DNA of 15,106 nucleotides from JAAZFF01 sp964405775 (GCA_964405775.1 CAYOPG010000054.1:1-15106), one strand, 5' to 3'. Shown: positions 5,702-13,707, counted from the stretch's first letter. Numbers and translations: made by a program. Notes: generated by a model from the sequence alone, not told the origin.

Positions 5702-6514
5702 CTAACCGTGCGTTAGAACAGCCTCTTGAATCTTTCGTCCGTCCGCGAGAACCGGAACCGTACGTTCCCGCCACTGATGGCGCTTGGCGTGTACAAGTAT
5801 CACAAAACCCTTTGACCAGAAAGTGAAGCGATCGAGCTGATCTGCCAAATTATAACGCCAGCAAAGATCCTTGCATATCTCGGCCTCGTCCACGCCGGCC
5901 ATCGTCAATCTGTATTCGCGAATTCTTACAAGCTCCACGAAGAAACCCGAGTAGAAATCTTCTCCCATGACATCGAAACCGTTTTTCAGGAAGCTGAACA
6001 ATCCCCGCTCCGTGTAAGCGCGCGAAATCAGCGCGTCCCTGCCAGTAGCCGCGCGCCTGCGCATCAGGTTCACAATGCTGAAACTCTTCTTATACTGAGT
6101 GCTGATTATCAGTTCACCGGATGTTTTCAGTACGCGATGACACTCCTTAATGAAGAACTCGGGGTTTTCCATCGCGACAAGAATGCCAAGCGACACAACT
6201 ACAACATCGAAAGAGTGCTGCTCGAAAGGCACCTCGCCACCCGCGCCCAGGCACGCCACCTCCACACCGAGAAATCCCGACGCTTCGGCAGCGTTCTCGG
6301 GGGATCTGGCCAGCGAAGCCCAAGCTCCGCCATGCTCACGCAAGAGGGCAGACATAACCGGACTCGGCATCCCAATGTCCAGCAACACCTTCCCCTCTAT
6401 TTTTCGGCGCGGCAAAGCCTTTAAAATGCTGTCAACTTCAAGTCTTCTAGGCAGCAGGCACTTAAACCGATCCAGCAAAACTCTGGAATGCTCTGTGAGA
6501 GAATTGAAATCCAT
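5702..6514 (-). CDS. Class I SAM-dependent methyltransferase-like protein
   Basis: The 270-residue protein fits the Methyltransf_11 pattern. Motif I is KVLLDIGMPSPVMSALL (residues 42-58). The acidic loop comes after strand 2, and VPFEQHSFDVVVVSLGILV (95-113) is followed by NPEFFIKECHRVLKTSGELI (117-136), the usual motif II/III region with the helix before strand 5. Motif I is odd: the GxGxG loop reads GMPSP, with Pro at two Gly positions, so SAM binding may be altered. Residues 140-250 form an unassigned substrate-side region. There is no signal peptide, so it is cytoplasmic. It has a promoter that nearly touches its start codon (6523-6550) and heads a unit with the NodB-fold protein and dut. 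The substrate is unknown; a cell-envelope sugar or lipid is a guess from the neighbour. Confidence 0.75.
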   Translation of the reverse strand: MDFNSLTEHSRVLLDRFKCLLPRRLEVDSILKALPRRKIEGKVLLDIGMPSPVMSALLREHGGAWASLARSPENAAEASGFLGVEVACLGAGGEVPFEQHSFDVVVVSLGILVAMENPEFFIKECHRVLKTSGELIISTQYKKSFSIVNLMRRRAATGRDALISRAYTERGLFSFLKNGFDVMGEDFYSGFFVELVRIREYRLTMAGVDEAEICKDLCWRYNLADQLDRFTFWSKGFVILVHAKRHQWRERTVPVLADGRKIQEAVLTHG

Positions 6515-6522
6515 GCCCTTAT

Positions 6523-6550
6523 GTTATCAATTTGAAAGTTTCGATGTCAA
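6523..6550 (-). promoter_or_regulatory. Promoter abutting the methyltransferase start (leaderless type)
   Basis: On the minus strand a perfect -35 box TTGACA (6550-6545) is followed after 16 bp by GATAAC (6528-6523). Eight bases then precede the ATG at 6514, so the mRNA would begin 0-2 nt before the start codon. The only purine run, AAGGG, lies one base from the ATG, too close to act as a ribosome binding site. The promoter fills the 41-bp gap after the DUF4091 gene. Confidence 0.6.
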
Positions 6551-6555
6551 CAGCC

Positions 6556-8178
6556 TTATTTAGCCTTTCGAAGCAAATCCCGACGCGCCGCCCGTAGCCA
6601 TTCGATATTCTTGGGGAAACGATTGAAGTCTTCGAAGACTTCTAGCATTGAATCGCCCGGCTCAACTCCAAGCGTCTGCAAGAGAGCATAGTCCTGAAAG
6701 CTCTCGGCGAATATCTCCCATCGAATCGAATCTATCGGACCGTCTGTACCGGGATATACCAGAAAGCAATCTCCGTACGCCCATCCCGGCCATGAGCCTG
6801 CGGCTAGCTCTGTGAAAGGATCGCAGAACTTGCGCTGCCCACGCAGTTGCCAATAGTTGTAGCCCCAGTGCAAAAACCCGCGAACGTCAAACCGGCGGCA
6901 CAGCCATCCCAGCATCCGCATCTTAGCCAACGGAGTGTCCACAAGACGGTTGAGGTAACGCCCACGCGGCCCGCAGCAGAAGTAAGTGAAGCACTCGATA
7001 CCCTCTTCTCGGAACTGCTTTGTGACCGATATCGACGGTATCGGCATGTCGGTCAGCCCCTGCCTGCCGTACTCAATTTCGCTAAGGGCGTCCATGGTCT
7101 TCATCCAGGGCGCGAGCTCCTTGAGAAGCGCGCGCGCGGCGATATAGTTTGCTCTGGCTTCCTCGCCGTGAGGCTCGTCAGACACATGGAAGAATGAACG
7201 TTCAAGCAGTTTTTCGCTGTCTAGAAAAGCCTTGAATTCGGGCAGGAACTGCGACAAGAACGCGCGGTACGTATCAGAGGTTGCGCCAGTCTCGGGATCC
7301 CATAGAAGTTTTTCATCGATCCCCTGCCCTTCATATATACGGAGTGCGTTCTTGACTCCCCACTGCGTGAAAAGATGTGTCCACTCGAAATTACGAATCC
7401 CGCACTCAGATGCCAGATCCGTGTAGCGCTTAACGTCATCCCAGCCGAATTCGTATTTGCCGTCGCCAGTGCGAGTAACCTTCAGCAACTGCGAAGGGCT
7501 CTTGACCCCGTCCAGAGGCGGAGTGAAAACAGGAGTGTAAATTGTATCCTGACCGTGCTCTACGAGGTTGATCATATACGGCTTTACTCGAGTCCAATAT
7601 TCCTCCTCAAAAGGCTTTAGGCCGTACCAGTCCAGAATCCCGTCATTGTAGAACCATTGCACTATCGGAAAATCGCGTCGAGGCTGCAGCACAACGTCAT
7701 GCACGTCGAATTTGGCAACAAGCGGCTCCAAATCAATCTCGTCGCCCACCTTTATTGACACCTCCACCTCGTGCTCGCCAGCCTCGCACTCAACCGGAAC
7801 ATCTACTGTGAACCAGAATGCAACAGTCTCGCCTTGTCGAAGGAGCGTCTTTACATCATTGAATAGAGGATCGGGGACGAATCCTGGAATGTGCCCAATG
7901 CAATCTTTCTCGTCGTCTGGCACGTCTGTATTGAAATGCGCCACCGGTACGAAGCCCACTCGTCTGGTGCGCACCTTGAGGGAGGTGCTCTGAGCAGAGG
8001 CTTCAGCCGTTACAACCGATGGTGGCTGCTCGTCCTCTTGCTTCCGGTATTCGACTGCTGCCTGAAAAGAAATGCGTTCTCCGCGAGCCACATCAAGTCT
8101 CAGTTCTCCGGAGCGAAACGTGTTGCCAAAAGGGAAAATGCGAACATGCGCATCCTCAAGCCAGTGTTTAAATGTCAT
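6556..8178 (-). CDS. DUF4091 / GH123-like protein
   Basis: A 540-residue cytoplasmic protein with no signal peptide. The N-terminal 165 residues resemble the beta-sandwich that precedes this family's barrel (GERISFQAAVEYR). The C-terminal half has strong DUF4091 features: VRGFLHWGYNYW, a downstream DPF, and the LVYPGTDGPIDSIRWE segment. SFFHVSDEP contains Asp334-Glu335, matching the Asp-Glu pair used by GH123 beta-N-acetylgalactosaminidases, where Asp orients the acetamido group and Glu is the acid/base. A glycosidase of that type is plausible, but the substrate is not shown. The frame is open 22 codons further upstream, but AGGAG at 8191-8187, eight bases from the ATG at 8178, decides the start. 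It has its own promoter (8316-8344) with an operator-like dyad, separate from parE-parC. Confidence 0.85.
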   Translation of the reverse strand: MTFKHWLEDAHVRIFPFGNTFRSGELRLDVARGERISFQAAVEYRKQEDEQPPSVVTAEASAQSTSLKVRTRRVGFVPVAHFNTDVPDDEKDCIGHIPGFVPDPLFNDVKTLLRQGETVAFWFTVDVPVECEAGEHEVEVSIKVGDEIDLEPLVAKFDVHDVVLQPRRDFPIVQWFYNDGILDWYGLKPFEEEYWTRVKPYMINLVEHGQDTIYTPVFTPPLDGVKSPSQLLKVTRTGDGKYEFGWDDVKRYTDLASECGIRNFEWTHLFTQWGVKNALRIYEGQGIDEKLLWDPETGATSDTYRAFLSQFLPEFKAFLDSEKLLERSFFHVSDEPHGEEARANYIAARALLKELAPWMKTMDALSEIEYGRQGLTDMPIPSISVTKQFREEGIECFTYFCCGPRGRYLNRLVDTPLAKMRMLGWLCRRFDVRGFLHWGYNYWQLRGQRKFCDPFTELAAGSWPGWAYGDCFLVYPGTDGPIDSIRWEIFAESFQDYALLQTLGVEPGDSMLEVFEDFNRFPKNIEWLRAARRDLLRKAK

Positions 8179-8186
8179 GAAATCTT

Positions 8187-8191
8187 CTCCT
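8187..8191 (-). promoter_or_regulatory. Ribosome binding site that fixes the DUF4091 start
   Basis: On the minus strand AGGAG lies eight bases before ATG at 8178. The upstream in-frame ATG at 8244 has no comparable purine run and would add 22 residues (MLSDGGIWHN and onward) that do not look like the family. A small hairpin, GCACA-GAT-TGTGC (8209-8221), sits just upstream in the leader. Confidence 0.75.
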
Positions 8192-8312
8192 GAATCGAAT
8201 TTATCAATGCACAGATTGTGCCATATACCACCGTCGGAAAGCAAGACCGCAATGTAATAATATGCTCAGTGGCGGATTTCTCTGGATTTCGATGAAGCGG
8301 AGGGTGGAAAAG

Positions 8313-8338
8313 CGCAATATATGAACGACATTATTGCG
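8313..8338. promoter_or_regulatory. Operator-like inverted repeat in the DUF4091 promoter
   Basis: CGCAATA (8313-8319) is mirrored by TATTGCG (8332-8338) across a 12-bp spacer. The repeat covers the -10 box and all of the spacer up to the -35 box. Half-site centres are 19 bp apart. It would overlap bound RNA polymerase, so a repressor is the simplest reading. Confidence 0.45.
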
Positions 8339-8344
8339 GAACAA
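8316..8344 (-). promoter_or_regulatory. Promoter for the DUF4091 gene
   Basis: Reading the minus strand, TTGTTC (8344-8339) and TATATT (8321-8316) are exactly 17 bp apart. Transcription would start near 8309, leaving a leader of about 130 nt before 8178. It lies just after the parC stop (8369), so this gene need not depend on the topoisomerase transcript. I found no clear terminator between parC and this promoter. Confidence 0.55.
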
Positions 8345-8368
8345 TCAGCTAAAACACAGCGCCTAACC

Positions 8369-10720
8369 CTAAATCAACCGCCCTTTGTCCGTAGCGGCGG
8401 ATTCATCCCAAAAACGTGGAGGGGTTTCCGAGTCGGATATGTATTGGATCGCCTTGGAGGTTATCTGCTTGCCTTTCGCCTTGACACCCTTGACCCCGAC
8501 AGCCTCTTCAGGGCTGAACACTTTCTGGGAGATACGCTGACCTTTGGCGGGCTTGTACTTGATCCAGATCTGCTTGGGAGTTCCTTCAACGAAAAGACGC
8601 ACCTTGGAAGGCACTGGAGTCAAATTGTAATCGCGGTTCATTATAGCCCCGCCAAAGGAGAAGCGCTTTAAACAACTGAATGGATATTCGTCTTCGGTGT
8701 AAACTAGCGTGAACAATTTATCGCGGTCATGTATTTGGATATAAACCACATCTTTATCCACAAAAAGCTTGTCTTCAGGAGCCTGCAGAAGTTTATAACG
8801 CCCATCAGGCCAAACAACGATTATCTTGTCGAGCGGCGAGCATTTGAAAAGCTCCTCTCCGTTCTTCACGCCTCCGCCAATGAAACCAGACTCACGATCG
8901 TACATCATAGAAAGCTGCGTGGCTGTGATTTCACGAACTTCGATTGTGTTGAACGAAGCTATTTCCGTGCGTCGCGGGAAACGTTCTACTGTCACTTTCT
9001 TGACCTTCTGCTTCGCCTTTCGAGCCGGGACCTTGCCACCTTTTTTTGCGGGGCTATCAGGGGTTGCCTCTTCCACCACCTCCGTTTCCATGAACTTATA
9101 TTTTTTGATCAGGTTCTTCAGGTAGTTTGTCGCATAAGTCTTTATCGAGGCGATATTTTTGTCAACCTCCGCCATTTCCGCCATTATGGCTTTTAGCTCA
9201 TCGCGGTTTTTGTTCATGTCGTACAGCGAAATTCTGCGTATGCGCACCTGCAGAAGCATTTCGATGTCGGAGTCAATAATCTCGCGGTAGAGCCTTTCTT
9301 TGAATGGCAAGAATCCCTTGCGTATTTCAGTGGTGATCTGGTCGTACTCTGTGCATTTCTCGATGCGTTTGTAAATGCGCTCTTCGATGAATATCTGCAC
9401 CAGAGTCTTCTCGTGGCGAGCGTCTTCCAGTTCGCCTCGGCGAATGTGCAGCTCACGGTCAAGCAGAGTGATGAGCTGATCAACATTAGCTCGCAGGATT
9501 TGTGAAACAGTCCGTTCACAGGGACGGTTGTTTTCAATTACAACCATCTGCGTCGTGATTTTCTGCTCACACTTAGTGAACGCATACAACGCCTGAGTCG
9601 CCTTGTCAACCGAAGTGCCGGCAATCAAGGTGATGATTATCTCGACATCGGCAGCGGTGGCGTCCTGAATTGATTTTACAGGTATTTTCTTGCGGCGCGC
9701 AGCGTCTTCAATGGAGACAATCAACGATTCCGTTGTCTCCCCGTATGGTATTTCTGTTATGACAACCGTGTTAGCCCCGCGTGGCACTATGCGGGCGCGC
9801 GTTGTGATGCGCCCCACACCATCATCATACTCGGATACGTCCAGCAGCCCTCCGGTCTGGAAATCAGGAAGTATGCTGAAAGGCTTTTTCTGAATTATGG
9901 AAATTTCGGCCTCAAGCAACTCAATGAAATTGTATGGCAGGATTCGCGTGGCAAGGCCAACTGCAATTCCCTCCGCGCCCAGCATCAGCAACAGCGGTAG
10001 CTTAGAAGGCAACAGGAGCGGCTCTTTGTTGCGACCGTCGTAGCTGGGAATGAACTCGGTAGTCTTTTTGTTGAAAATTTCATTGCGGGCAAGGTCTGTC
10101 AGGCGGCACTCTATGTATCGGGGCGCTGCGGCGCCGTCGCCAGTGTAGATGTTGCCGAAGTTGCCCTGCCCTTCAATCAGGTAGCGTTTTGTAGTCAGGT
10201 TTACCAGAGCGTCGCCAATCGAGGCGTCGCCATGCGGATGGTACTGCATGGTGTGACCCACTATGTTCGCAACTTTTATGAAGCGCCCGTCGTCTTTCTC
10301 GTACAATGAATGGAGTATGCGCCGCTGCACGGGCTTAAGACCGTCCTCGACCGTGGGGATCGCACGGTTGCAGATGGTGTAAGAGGCGAACTCGAGAAAA
10401 TTGCCGTCAATGACTCTCGCCAGCGGTCCACCCTCGCCGGGCACAAACGCGGCTTTACGCTCAACGGGTGGTTCATCATCTCCACCATTAACAGGGCTCG
10501 CTCCGAAATCCTTGAAGTCGTCGTCCTTCCCCTTTACCGCCACGCCACCCGGTGCCGCGGGCACTACTTTCCCAAGGCGAGTCCCCGCATCTTCTTTGGT
10601 GGGTTTACTCTCCGACGCTGGCACTGTGGGGATTGTGTTGCCGTTTTCATCGACAGTAAAAAGTTCCTGGGTAACGCGGCGCGGCGGCGGCGTTACGTCG
10701 TTTTTACGGCGCTTGCTCAT
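8369..10720 (-). CDS. parC: Type IIA topoisomerase subunit A (topoisomerase IV ParC type)
   Basis: ParC cuts and rejoins DNA as the A subunit of topoisomerase IV, decatenating chromosomes. The 783 residues begin with about 98 low-complexity, probably disordered residues. The core then has RAIPTVEDGLKPVQRR (119-134), YHPHGDASIGDAL (160-172), EGQGNFGN (183-190) and AAAPRYIE (197-204) with Tyr202 as the DNA-linking tyrosine. The YHPHGDASIGDAL form is what I expect of the Bacteroidetes/Chlamydia ParC lineage. A coiled-coil region lies around 420-545, with a Lys-rich linker at about 555-577, then a reduced C-terminal beta domain. I find no gyrase box (QRRGGKG), favouring topoisomerase IV over gyrase. 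GGAGG (10732-10728) sits 7 bases before ATG, inside parE, and the start overlaps the parE stop by 4 bp, so the subunits are translationally coupled. Confidence 0.9.
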   Translation of the reverse strand: MSKRRKNDVTPPPRRVTQELFTVDENGNTIPTVPASESKPTKEDAGTRLGKVVPAAPGGVAVKGKDDDFKDFGASPVNGGDDEPPVERKAAFVPGEGGPLARVIDGNFLEFASYTICNRAIPTVEDGLKPVQRRILHSLYEKDDGRFIKVANIVGHTMQYHPHGDASIGDALVNLTTKRYLIEGQGNFGNIYTGDGAAAPRYIECRLTDLARNEIFNKKTTEFIPSYDGRNKEPLLLPSKLPLLLMLGAEGIAVGLATRILPYNFIELLEAEISIIQKKPFSILPDFQTGGLLDVSEYDDGVGRITTRARIVPRGANTVVITEIPYGETTESLIVSIEDAARRKKIPVKSIQDATAADVEIIITLIAGTSVDKATQALYAFTKCEQKITTQMVVIENNRPCERTVSQILRANVDQLITLLDRELHIRRGELEDARHEKTLVQIFIEERIYKRIEKCTEYDQITTEIRKGFLPFKERLYREIIDSDIEMLLQVRIRRISLYDMNKNRDELKAIMAEMAEVDKNIASIKTYATNYLKNLIKKYKFMETEVVEEATPDSPAKKGGKVPARKAKQKVKKVTVERFPRRTEIASFNTIEVREITATQLSMMYDRESGFIGGGVKNGEELFKCSPLDKIIVVWPDGRYKLLQAPEDKLFVDKDVVYIQIHDRDKLFTLVYTEDEYPFSCLKRFSFGGAIMNRDYNLTPVPSKVRLFVEGTPKQIWIKYKPAKGQRISQKVFSPEEAVGVKGVKAKGKQITSKAIQYISDSETPPRFWDESAATDKGRLI

Positions 10721-12546
10721 GATATCGCCTCCATGTCGATCACGAGGTTATCCATGATATAGTCACGCCGCTCGGGCGTGTTTTTTCCCATGTAGAAATT
10801 AAGAGTGTCCGCGACTCGGGCGTCGTGGGAAACGTCTACTGGAGTGAGTCGCATCTCCTCTCCGATGAACACCTTGAACTCATCGGTGTTGACCTCACCC
10901 AGCCCCTTGAACCGCGTGATTTCCGCATCCTTGCCGCATTTCTCGATCGCCGCCAAACGCTCCGCCTCGTTGTAACAGTAGTACGTGTCTGCCTTCTTGC
11001 CTGATTTGCGTACGCGGAATAGAGGCGTTTCGAGAATGTATAGATGCCCCTCCCGCACAAGCCGGTCGAAAAAGCGCAAAAAATAAGTGATCATTAGATT
11101 GCGAATATGCAGACCGTCGACATCGGCATCAGTCGCCAGTATCACCTTCTGGTAGCGGAGATTATCAATGCTCTCGGAAATATTCAGAGCGCACATGAGG
11201 TTGTAGAGCTCCTCGTTTTTGTACAGCGTTTCGCGACTGCTGTCACAAGTGTTGAGTGGCTTGCCGCGCAGCGAAAACACCGCCTGAGTGTCGGGCTCGC
11301 GCGCCGAGGTGAGCGTTCCCGCGGCGGACAAACCCTCACAGATGAAGATCATCGTGTCTAAACCGCGGTTTTTCGACGCCTCTAGGTGCTTCTTGCAGTC
11401 CTTGAGCTGTCGAATCCTGATAGAAATCGATTTCGAGCGTTCGCGAGCCGTCTTCTTTATGTTATTGAGCTCGCGGCGCAGCTTGCGCGTGTCCTCAATC
11501 TTCTCCACCAACTTACCTGCCGAAGCGGGGTTTCTGTTCAGCATTTCGAAAACGATCTGCTTCACCTTCGCTACGAGGTCTGAACGAATTTCTGCGTTGC
11601 CAAGCTTGTTCTTAGTCTGGGACTCGAAAACCGGTTCATTTAACCTGATCGCTACGGCGCCGACCAGCCCTTCGCGCACGTCGTCGCCATCGAATTTCGA
11701 TTTTGGAGAATACTCGTTGACTCCTTTCAACACGCCCTCGCGGAAAGCCGACAGGTGTGTTCCGCCGTCAACCGTGTACTGGCCATTTACGAACGAGAAA
11801 TACTCCTCAGTGAAGCGGTTCGTGTGCGTAAAAGTGAACTCAAGGGTCTTGTCGGCATAATGGAAAGGCTGGTATATTTTGTCAAATTGAACTTCGTCGT
11901 TGAGCAGATCGAGGAGGCCATTCTCCGCCCTGAACGTGGCGCCGTTGAATACGATCGAAAGCCCAGGGTTGAGGTAAGAGTAGAACCTCATGCGCCGCTC
12001 TATATGTTCATCAAGGAATTTGTAGTTTTTGAATATCTCCTTGTCGGGCTCGAAGGCGATCAGGGTACCATTGCGTTCGTTGGTGGAGCCAGTCGTCTCA
12101 TCCACAATCTCACCACGCTCGAAACGGACCTCGGCAAATGTGCCGTCACGCACGGAGCGGGCCTTGAAACGCGATGAGAGCGCGTTGACTGCCTTTGCTC
12201 CCACGCCGTTCATGCCTACCGAGAACTGGAAAACGTCGTCATTAAACTTTCCTCCAGTGTTGATATCCGCAACGCATTCGCGTAATTTGCCAAGAGGAAT
12301 GCCGCGCCCGTAGTCACGGCACGTCACAATATTGTCCTCTATCGTCACATCGACACGCTTGCCGTAGCCCGAAATATATTCATCGACCGCGTTGTCGAAG
12401 ACCTCCTTCAAGAGAATGTAGATGCCGTCGTCGTAAGAGTCTCCGTCGCCGATACGCCCGATATACATACCAACCCTCTTTCTGATGTGCTCCAGTGAAG
12501 TCAGTTGTTGTATCGTGCTCTCGTCGTATGCTTTTTTTGCTGCCAT
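10717..12546 (-). CDS. parE: Type IIA topoisomerase subunit B (topoisomerase IV ParE type)
   Basis: ParE supplies ATP hydrolysis and the metal-binding TOPRIM site. The 609 residues show the GHKL ATPase motifs KEVFDNAVDEY with Glu48 and Asn52, RDYGRGIP (77-84) and GMNGVGAK (111-118), then the transducer loop QTKNKLGN (310-317). The TOPRIM site has Glu404 in FICEGLSAAG, DADVDG (473-478), and the RFKGLGEVN segment (545-553). The stretch QAVFSLRGKPLNT (421-433) resembles Bacteroidetes/Chlamydia ParE. Most type IIA enzymes read EGDSA at the first TOPRIM motif; here Leu406 replaces the Asp that in E. coli GyrB is Asp426, while the catalytic Glu is kept. The start has AGGA four bases upstream. Its promoter is at 12660-12688 with a folded leader. 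Confidence 0.92.
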   Translation of the reverse strand: MAAKKAYDESTIQQLTSLEHIRKRVGMYIGRIGDGDSYDDGIYILLKEVFDNAVDEYISGYGKRVDVTIEDNIVTCRDYGRGIPLGKLRECVADINTGGKFNDDVFQFSVGMNGVGAKAVNALSSRFKARSVRDGTFAEVRFERGEIVDETTGSTNERNGTLIAFEPDKEIFKNYKFLDEHIERRMRFYSYLNPGLSIVFNGATFRAENGLLDLLNDEVQFDKIYQPFHYADKTLEFTFTHTNRFTEEYFSFVNGQYTVDGGTHLSAFREGVLKGVNEYSPKSKFDGDDVREGLVGAVAIRLNEPVFESQTKNKLGNAEIRSDLVAKVKQIVFEMLNRNPASAGKLVEKIEDTRKLRRELNNIKKTARERSKSISIRIRQLKDCKKHLEASKNRGLDTMIFICEGLSAAGTLTSAREPDTQAVFSLRGKPLNTCDSSRETLYKNEELYNLMCALNISESIDNLRYQKVILATDADVDGLHIRNLMITYFLRFFDRLVREGHLYILETPLFRVRKSGKKADTYYCYNEAERLAAIEKCGKDAEITRFKGLGEVNTDEFKVFIGEEMRLTPVDVSHDARVADTLNFYMGKNTPERRDYIMDNLVIDMEAIS

Positions 12547-12576
12547 AGGTTCCTGTTAAGTGAAAAATATATATTG

Positions 12577-12635
12577 CTCCGCCAGAACGCGCAATCTCCC
12601 GCGGGCGGAGGCCATAACGGGGTGTTAATCCCGTT
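12577..12635 (-). other. Predicted folded 5' leader of parE-parC
   Basis: On the parE transcript AACGGG/CCCGTT (12616-12621 with 12630-12635, 8-nt loop) is followed by CTCCGCC/GGCGGAG (12577-12583 with 12604-12610, 20-nt loop). A TTTTT run on the minus strand follows the second hairpin about ten bases later (CAATATATATTTTTCAC), somewhat far for a classical terminator. It could be an attenuator or merely stabilise the leader. The rest of the 270-bp intergenic region (12547-12816) holds the two divergent promoters. Confidence 0.3.
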
Positions 12636-12659
12636 TATATGCGTTTGTTTAAGTTTTTT

Positions 12660-12688
12660 ATTGTAACACAAATCGACATTTCTGTGAA
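12660..12688 (-). promoter_or_regulatory. Promoter for parE-parC
   Basis: On the minus strand TTCACA (12688-12683) and TACAAT (12665-12660) are 17 bp apart, with TGT before the -10 box (extended -10). Transcription would begin near 12652, giving a leader of about 105 nt. The boxes match five of six positions each, which makes this one of the better promoters in the window. Confidence 0.6.
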
Positions 12689-12738
12689 TCGAATATAAAT
12701 GATGGCTGTAATCGTTTGTCCGCAGCGCCTGTGTTTCT

Positions 12739-12768
12739 TTGACTGTGTTCCTCTCCCTATGCTAGAAT
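12739..12768 (+). promoter_or_regulatory. Promoter for the frameshifted isomerase gene
   Basis: TTGACT (12739-12744) and TAGAAT (12763-12768) are 18 bp apart, with TGC just before the -10 box (12760-12762). Transcription would start near 12775, about 40 nt before the ATG at 12817. It points away from the parE promoter, so the two are divergent. Confidence 0.65.
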
Positions 12769-12816
12769 GCCCGCACAGAAGCGTTAACACTTGCAACAAA
12801 CTCAGCAGGAGACTAC

Positions 12817-13691
12817 ATGCCCGCCACACCACCACTCACACATTTGTTCGCCTTTGACCAAACGACAGACAGAACCCGCCCCTTTTTCATGGCTGAGTTC
12901 GCGGCAAACGGTGAATACAATCTAGTGCTGACCGACAAGCTCATACGAGAGTCGATGATGAACCCGCGTTTTGTTAAACCCTTAGAAAGGATTTGGACGA
13001 TACCGGCACGCATTTTGTGGACGCTCACGCTCCTTTCGGCGTGACGGAAGATTTAGACCTTCCGTTCGAGAAGGAGCGATCAGGCATGATCCTTCGGCAA
13101 AAGCTGGCGATAGAAATTTGCGCAGAACTGGAGGTCGACAACATAACAATCCACGTCGGCAACACTCCTGAAGCTTTCGCAGCTTTCTCCCTAGATCAAC
13201 TGCAAGGATTCATTGTCAAATCCCTTGAAGAACTCTTGCCTGTTGCCGAGCGACTAGGGGTAACCATAGCGATCGAAAACATCTGGTGCGCCACCAGTAC
13301 TCCAGAGAAGCTTATAGAGGTGCTCGAAAAGCTACAGTCGCCCAACCTCGGACTTTGCTTCGATTCAGGCCATGCCAATCTGATGTCGCGTGATCGTGGC
13401 ACCCCAGATGCCAATCCGGTACAAGCTTGGGAGAGATACGGAGCTGTACAGTATGATGAAGATATACTTGGGAAAATGCTCCCGCATATCACTACATGCC
13501 ACCTACATGACAACCACGGTATAAAGGACGAGCATTTGCTCCCCGGGCGCGGAGAAACGGAATGGGCGCCAATCATAGCAAGGCTAAAAACGGCGCCTCG
13601 TCTAAAATGTATTCAAAACGAAGTCAATGGCCTCTACTCAGGGGCGAGCGTAGCCGACACATGCCGCGTTTTCCGCGGTTTAGTCAGCTAA
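12817..13691 (+). pseudogene. Sugar-phosphate isomerase/epimerase (AP endonuclease 2 family), frameshifted
   Basis: Two frames together encode one TIM-barrel protein of about 291 residues, a normal length for the xylose isomerase-like family. AGGAG (12807-12811) precedes ATG 12817, whose frame runs to MMNPRFVKP and then ends at TGA 13042-13044 after 75 codons. The remainder continues one frame over, as DLDDTGTHFVDAHAPFG and onward, to TAA 13689-13691. One base is missing around 12982-12996. The second part keeps family motifs: ITIHVGN, VTIAIENIW, LGLCFDSGHANLM and CHLHDNHG, a later HLLPGRGETEW, and CIQNEVNG, including the Glu, Asp and His metal ligands. The frame needed opens only at 12978, and no slippery heptamer lies in the window where a shift could occur. 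A recent mutation or a sequencing error is therefore likelier than programmed frameshifting. The substrate is unknown. Confidence 0.8.
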
Positions 13692-13707
13692 TTTAGGATT
13701 AACTGAC
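13683..13707. terminator. Hairpin between convergent genes, no T run
   Basis: GTCAGCTAAT (13683-13692) pairs with ATTAACTGAC (13698-13707) around a 5-nt loop, with one mismatch. It overlaps the stop of the isomerase gene and lies in the 29-bp gap before the convergent oxidoreductase. It lacks a T run on either strand, so it is at best a weak bidirectional terminator. Confidence 0.25.

Noticed and set aside
8179..8244. Upstream start for the DUF4091 gene
   Set aside because: The AGGAG at 8187-8191 fits ATG 8178, and the extra 22 residues are unlike the family.
12978..13044. Programmed -1 frameshifting in the isomerase gene
   Set aside because: No X XXY YYZ heptamer in frame between the opening of the second frame and the stop of the first.
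12993..13691. Independent gene starting at TTG 12993
   Set aside because: It would lack the first strands of the TIM barrel, has no ribosome binding site, and the preceding frame supplies exactly the missing part.
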